From: Myxococcus landrumus | GTDB taxonomy: Bacteria; Myxococcota; Myxococcia; Myxococcales; Myxococcaceae | Assembly: GCF_017301635.1 (NCBI RefSeq) | Contig: NZ_CP071091.1 | Location: 5,840,001 to 5,904,000 of the forward strand | DNA length: 64,000 bases | Direction: 5' to 3' | Shown here: positions 60,469-64,000 of the stretch, piece after piece | Numbering within the stretch: the stretch's first letter is position 1 | Layout of the letters: the number at the start of each line of letters is the position of its first letter | The notes under the pieces: generated by a model | Databases searched by the model: none | Seen by the model: the letters and a program-made list of their open reading frames with translations, nothing else | Told to the model about the DNA's origin: nothing | Translations under genes and position numbers: made by a program

Positions 60469-60498
60469 CGGGCGGCCTCCCTTCCAGGAGACCGCCCG
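60469..60498. terminator. Bidirectional rho-independent terminator
   Basis: CGGGCGGCCTCC (60469-60480), loop CTTCCA, GGAGACCGCCCG (60487-60498): 11 of 12 pairs with one mismatch. It is flanked by AAAAAA (60460-60465) on the left and GTTT on the right, so it can stop transcription from the metalloprotease gene (minus) with a U tract and from the MFS gene (plus). Confidence 0.75.
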
Positions 60499-60525
60499 CG
60501 TTTCAACCTCGAACCCCGCCGATGA

Positions 60526-61983
60526 CTACGGCTTGGTGTAGTTGACGGTCAGGCTGTACGTGGCCGCCGTGTAGCCGCGGACCATGACGTGGGCCTGCGT
60601 GACACCGGCCGGCACCGTCAGGTTGCAGGACTCCGTCGCACCGCTCTGGTACGGGCGGCAGTCGTACAGCGCCGTCGTCGGCGCGGAGCCGAAGCGCACG
60701 TACAGGTCCGGGTCACCCGTGCCCGTCATCGCCACGCTGAACGTCGTGCCAGCCACCACGCTGTAGGCGGGGATGGTCGCGTTCGCGTTCGCCGCCACGC
60801 TGCCGGACTTGCTGTCCGTCGTCGGCGTGCCGCCGCCCGAGGTGCCCGGCTTGGTGTAGTTGATGGTCAGGGTGAACGTGGCCGCCGTGTAGCCGCGGAC
60901 CATGACGTACGCCTCCGTCACACCGGCGGGCACCGTCACGTTGCAGGACTCGGCCGCACCACCCAGGTACGGACGGCAGTCATAGGCCGTCGTCGTCGGC
61001 GCGGAGCCGAAGCGCACGTACAGGTCCGGGTCGCCCGTGCCCGTCATCGCCACGCTGAACGAGGTGCCCGCGACGACGCTGAAGGGACCGAAGTTGGAGT
61101 TGGCGCTCGCCGCCACGCTGCCCGTCTTCGTCTCCGTCGTCGGCGTGCCCGTGCCGGGGCCAGGGCCGCCACCGGGCTGGCCGTAGAGCAGCGCCGCGCC
61201 CTGCGCGTCCTTCGCCGTGATGACCAGGTCACCCGACTGCGAACCGTTGCACTGGGGGTAGTGCATCACGGAGGCGGAGTCGTACGTCGTCAGCGCGCGC
61301 CAGTTGTTGTCCTCGAAGCACGTGCCCGACTCGGGGCGGGTGTGCTCGTGACGGAAGCCCAGCGTGTGGCCCAGCTCGTGACGGAGGATGCCCGTCAGGG
61401 TCCAGGGCGGGTTGTTGCCGAACGCCGTGTTGTCGATGAGGACGTTGCGGTCCGCGCGGACGTCATCCGGGAAGAACGCGCGCGCCAGGTACTGGCCACC
61501 CGAGTTCACGGGACGCACGTCGAACACCACGTTGTTGTTGCTCGCGGTGCAGCTGCCGTCCTGCGCGCTCACGTAGACAAACTTCACGTCCGCCACGGCT
61601 TCCCACGCCGCCGCCGCGTTCGCCATCGCCGTCACGGCCGAGTTGTAGTTCGAGCCGAACGTCGAGCTCACGCAGTACGTGATGTTCTTCTTCTGCGTGT
61701 CGTTCCACTTCGCATCCACGCCGCCGCTCGTGTGGACGATGAGCTGGCCGTTGCGGATGTTCTTCTCGTAGAACTCGCGCAGCTTCTTCTCGTTGGAGAA
61801 CGTCGTGTCGCCGTTGGCGACGAAGATGCCCGTCTCCGGCTCCTGGTAGACCATCGAGAGGAACTGCTCGTAGGTCATTCCCTGACCCACCGTCTCCGGA
61901 GCCGGGGTGGACGCATCACCACCGCCGCAACCCGCCAGCAGCGCCAGGCCCGTGACTGCGCCGATAAACTTGGACTGAGACAT
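60526..61983 (-). CDS. Secreted zinc metalloprotease with two PPC domains
   Basis: A 485-residue lipoprotein-type or secreted metzincin. Signal/lipobox ALLAGCGG (Cys19), a propeptide-like region, the zinc motif HELGHTLGFRHEH (His202, His206, His212) and a Met-turn SVMHYPQ. Two C-terminal pre-peptidase (PPC) domains of about 100 residues each follow, nearly identical (TGTGDPDLYVRFGSAPTT in both). It resembles M12/M57-type proteases of myxobacteria. ATG 61983 has AAGGA at -10; ATG 61989 is an alternative. It is divergent from no gene; upstream lies a likely sigma-54 promoter. Confidence 0.88.
   Translation of the reverse strand: MSQSKFIGAVTGLALLAGCGGGDASTPAPETVGQGMTYEQFLSMVYQEPETGIFVANGDTTFSNEKKLREFYEKNIRNGQLIVHTSGGVDAKWNDTQKKNITYCVSSTFGSNYNSAVTAMANAAAAWEAVADVKFVYVSAQDGSCTASNNNVVFDVRPVNSGGQYLARAFFPDDVRADRNVLIDNTAFGNNPPWTLTGILRHELGHTLGFRHEHTRPESGTCFEDNNWRALTTYDSASVMHYPQCNGSQSGDLVITAKDAQGAALLYGQPGGGPGPGTGTPTTETKTGSVAASANSNFGPFSVVAGTSFSVAMTGTGDPDLYVRFGSAPTTTAYDCRPYLGGAAESCNVTVPAGVTEAYVMVRGYTAATFTLTINYTKPGTSGGGTPTTDSKSGSVAANANATIPAYSVVAGTTFSVAMTGTGDPDLYVRFGSAPTTALYDCRPYQSGATESCNLTVPAGVTQAHVMVRGYTAATYSLTVNYTKP
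60530..61130 (-). repeat. Duplicated PPC-domain segment (318-bp period)
   Basis: Two direct copies of about 280 bp (60530-60810 and 60848-61130) offset by 318 bp, encoding the two PPC domains. They are nearly identical in DNA, including GACCATGACGT and CACGTACAGGTCCGGGTC blocks, so the duplication is recent or kept homogeneous by conversion. Confidence 0.7.
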
Positions 61984-62044
61984 GAACATCCTTCTTCGAA
62001 GAGGAGGGATACTCCCGGGCTCCCACAGCCCGGAGCCCTTCTCC

Positions 62045-62062
62045 TAAGCAGCCGTCATGCCA
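62045..62062 (-). promoter_or_regulatory. Sigma-54 promoter candidate for the metalloprotease gene
   Basis: Minus strand TGGCATGACGGCTGCTTA: GG and GC are exactly 10 bases apart, as in the sigma-54 consensus TGGCAC-N5-TTGC. It lies about 62 bp upstream of the metalloprotease ATG, predicting a start of transcription near 62036. An inverted repeat, AAATCCG-N7-CGGATTT (62062-62082), directly abuts it upstream. Confidence 0.5.
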
Positions 62063-62168
62063 AATCCGTAACTAGCGGATTTCCCTCAGAATACTCCAGA
62101 AAATCACGACATCCTCGGAGCACCAAGACTCCAGGCTCCGCGTCGGAATCGTAAAGTCTCCTGCCATT

Positions 62169-62291
62169 CTGAAACACGTGCCGTGATGTTTCAGTGACTT
62201 ACGAACATGTCTCGGGGACGTCCTGAAACAGGACACCCCCGTCGCAAACTGTCGCGGGTCAGGCCGGACTACAGGCCCAGCAGTGTTTCAG
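62169..62291. repeat. CTGAAACA inverted repeats upstream of the metalloprotease
   Basis: The octamer CTGAAACA or its complement TGTTTCAG occurs four times in 123 bp: 62169-62176, 62187-62194, 62223-62230 and 62284-62291. The first two form a perfect inverted repeat with a 10-base spacer. They lie about 130-255 bp upstream of the predicted transcription start, suiting enhancer sites; the last one is inside the end of the adjacent gene. Confidence 0.55.
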
Positions 62292-64000
62292 GGCGGTTGA
62301 GGCCGCGGGCCCGGGCCAGGGGCTGGAGGATGTCGGGCGGGGGCGCGTCGGCGGTGAGCAGCAGCGCGCGCACGGCGGTCTCCACCACGTCCTCCGCACC
62401 CGGGCGCACCATGCCTCGGCGGGCGTCCTCCACGCGCTTGCCCCGGTACTCGTCGAAGCGCTCCTTCACGCGGCGAGCCAGGTCGGCGACGGCCTTGTCC
62501 CCCACCTCCACGCGAAGCTCCAGCTCGTTGCGAAGCTGCACCGGGTCCGCCAGCACGCCGTACCTGTCGTAGCCCTTGTGGGCCAGGTCCTCGTGCGTCG
62601 CCGCGAAGTCCTCCGTGCGCGGCGCGGGGACCTGCGACTTGAGGAGGTCTCGCATCACCGCGGTGACGGAGGCCGTCACGGTGAGGCGGTGGAGCTGCAC
62701 GTCGTAGACGAAGTCCGAATACATGGGCTCCTCCACGGTGACGGGCTCACGGAAGACGGTGTCGCGGTGGCGCCGCACGTCCACGCGCTGCGTCTCCGAG
62801 CGCTCCAGCGCGGCCTCCAACTGCTTCTCCTTCTCCTTCACCGCGAACACCTTCTGCGTCAGCAACTGCTCCTCCTTGGCGCACAGCCCGCTGGCGCACC
62901 GCGCGGGGCTGCAGTCGCTGGGGAGCTGGCCGGGGCTCTTCGCATCCATCGCGGCCTCGCCACACTCCCGCAGCGCGTCCAGGCACTCGCGGCGCTCGCG
63001 GTCCCGACAGCGCTCGGCGCCCTCGCGCAGCGTGGTCAGCTCCCCCTGGAACCGCAGGTACTCGCGCAGGGCCGCGGCCTGCTTGCGGTCCACCTCCTCC
63101 TGCTGACGCTCGGCCTGCAGGAGCTTCGTCTCGAAGCCGGAGCGGCGGGGGTTGGGCACGGACATCTTCCCCGCGAGGTAGCGGTGCGAGCGCTGCGCCT
63201 CCTCCATCGCCTTGAGGGGCAGCACCCGCTCCAGCGACAGGTCCAGCTTCACGCCCTCGCGGCCCTCCGGGGCCTCCGTGACGACGCGCAGGGGAAGCTG
63301 CGTGGGGAGCACCGACGCCAGCCGTCCCGCGCCCAGCCGCTGCGCCACGTCCGGCGCGCCCGCATGGTCCTCCACGGGCGTGGCCACCACGAGGAAGGCC
63401 ACCTCGTCGCGCAGCCTCGCGCGCACCACCTCCGCCCGCTCCCGCGCCGCGGTGGCACCCACGCGCTCCTGGTCCGCGCGCACGTAGGCCACCAGCGCGT
63501 TGCCCAGCTTGCCCGCCTTCTCCAGCCCGTCGCCCGTCGTGAACCAGCGCTTCGCCCACGCCACCTGCACCGCGTCCACGCCCTTCTTCGCGCCCGCATG
63601 GTCCGGCGCCACCGCCAGCACCGCGTCCAGCTCCGCGCGCGCCTCCTGGAGCTTGTCGTCCTTGAGCGCCGCCAGACCCACCGCCACGCGCTCATCCATC
63701 GTCGTGCCCAGCAGCTCTCGCGCCACGGCGTTGTCCGCGTCCAGCTCCAAGGCCCGCACCAGCCGCTTCATGGTGCCATCCAGGTCCCCGGAGACACGCA
63801 CGCTCCGCGCCTCCTCCAGCACCACCTGGCTCCACGCCTTGCGCACCTCGCGCAGCTTCACGGTGACTTCGGACGCCTCCGGGTCCGCGGCCAGCGCGCG
63901 CAGGTACGCCGCCTCCGCGTCCGCCCACTTCTGCTGCTCGCTGGCGGCGTCTCCCTCCTTCACCGCTCGCGAGAAGGCCGAACAGGCCGTCAGGGCAAGC
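62269..64000 (-). CDS. TPR-like, coiled-coil lipoprotein, 5' end outside the window
   Basis: At least 576 residues, continuing past the right edge. The frame runs through 64000 and its last visible upstream codons encode LALTACSAFSRA, a lipobox with the signal start beyond the window. The N-terminal half has helical repeats of the TPR kind (AEAAYLRALAADPEASEVTV, LQEARAELDAVLAVAPDHAG), followed by a Glu/Arg coiled coil around residues 280-430 and a Cys-rich patch (CRDRERRECLDALRECGEAA). The C-terminal part is helical and ends at TLLGL. Function unknown, probably a periplasmic scaffold. A GTG at 63963 is not the true start. Confidence 0.75.
   Translation of the reverse strand, partial: LALTACSAFSRAVKEGDAASEQQKWADAEAAYLRALAADPEASEVTVKLREVRKAWSQVVLEEARSVRVSGDLDGTMKRLVRALELDADNAVARELLGTTMDERVAVGLAALKDDKLQEARAELDAVLAVAPDHAGAKKGVDAVQVAWAKRWFTTGDGLEKAGKLGNALVAYVRADQERVGATAARERAEVVRARLRDEVAFLVVATPVEDHAGAPDVAQRLGAGRLASVLPTQLPLRVVTEAPEGREGVKLDLSLERVLPLKAMEEAQRSHRYLAGKMSVPNPRRSGFETKLLQAERQQEEVDRKQAAALREYLRFQGELTTLREGAERCRDRERRECLDALRECGEAAMDAKSPGQLPSDCSPARCASGLCAKEEQLLTQKVFAVKEKEKQLEAALERSETQRVDVRRHRDTVFREPVTVEEPMYSDFVYDVQLHRLTVTASVTAVMRDLLKSQVPAPRTEDFAATHEDLAHKGYDRYGVLADPVQLRNELELRVEVGDKAVADLARRVKERFDEYRGKRVEDARRGMVRPGAEDVVETAVRALLLTADAPPPDILQPLARARGLNRPETLLGL

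Noticed and set aside
62169-62194. Resemblance of TGAAACA and TGTTTCA to parS half-sites
   Set aside because: parS has TGTTTCA then TGAAACA around a 2-base centre. Here the order is reversed with a 10-base spacer, and no parA/parB is nearby.

Overview
The window is GC-rich (about 70%), tightly packed DNA with strong third-position GC bias, many lipoproteins and other exported proteins, and no rRNA, tRNA, CRISPR array, integrase or insertion sequence that I could see. The gene content fits a myxobacterium of the Myxococcaceae (Myxococcus/Corallococcus/Pyxidicoccus type): duplicated TonB receptor modules whose receptors carry their own TonB-like domain, a caspase-like protein, a protease with an effector-associated domain, LTxxC/LxGC lipoproteins in large numbers and a likely sigma-54 promoter. 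The taxonomic assignment is inference from content, not from a marker gene.

1-8.3 kb: a Gln/Ala-rich lipoprotein with 42-bp tandem repeats (-), a YegD-like Hsp70 (+), a lipoprotein (-), a DUF2254 membrane protein and an MgtC-like protein (+), and an arylsulfatase (-). 8.5-14.8 kb: a minus-strand block of ketoacyl synthase III, chalcone-isomerase-like protein, OmpA-family lipoprotein, TonB-dependent receptor and partner lipoprotein. 15-21 kb: an exported protein (-), a molybdopterin oxidoreductase (+) whose end overlaps a convergent flippase-like membrane protein (-), then an enoyl-reductase-like MDR and an SDR (+). 21-30 kb: a zinc-ribbon helical-repeat protein and an ELWxxDGT lipoprotein (-), a galactose-oxidase-type copper radical oxidase with all active-site residues (+), a double zinc-ribbon protein and a PilZ protein (+), and a saccharopine-dehydrogenase-like/TetR operon (-) diverging from a eukaryotic-type alkaline ceramidase (+) across a perfect palindrome.

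30-42 kb: a beta-propeller-like lipoprotein, a SnoaL-like exported protein, an alpha/beta hydrolase, an exported caspase with LA_2272-type repeats, and a complete exbB-exbD-tonB-receptor-lipoprotein operon (41812 down to 36078). A stem-loop directly before exbB would bury its ribosome binding site. The receptor/lipoprotein pair is a paralogue of the pair at 8.5-12 kb.

42-52 kb holds the most unusual block, all on the minus strand: an alpha-2-macroglobulin split into two membrane-anchored genes with an ATGA overlap and no thioester, then an EAD1-like domain fused to a trypsin-like protease, then an 872-residue envelope-spanning coiled-coil protein. Protease inhibitor, protease and scaffold in one block suggests a membrane-associated proteolytic or conflict system; this is inference.

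52-64 kb: small and hypothetical proteins, a cysteine-rich lipoprotein, a nucleotidyltransferase, an AEC-family carrier, an MFS transporter, a bidirectional terminator, a secreted zinc metalloprotease with two PPC domains preceded by a likely sigma-54 promoter and CTGAAACA inverted repeats, and a lipoprotein gene running off the right edge.
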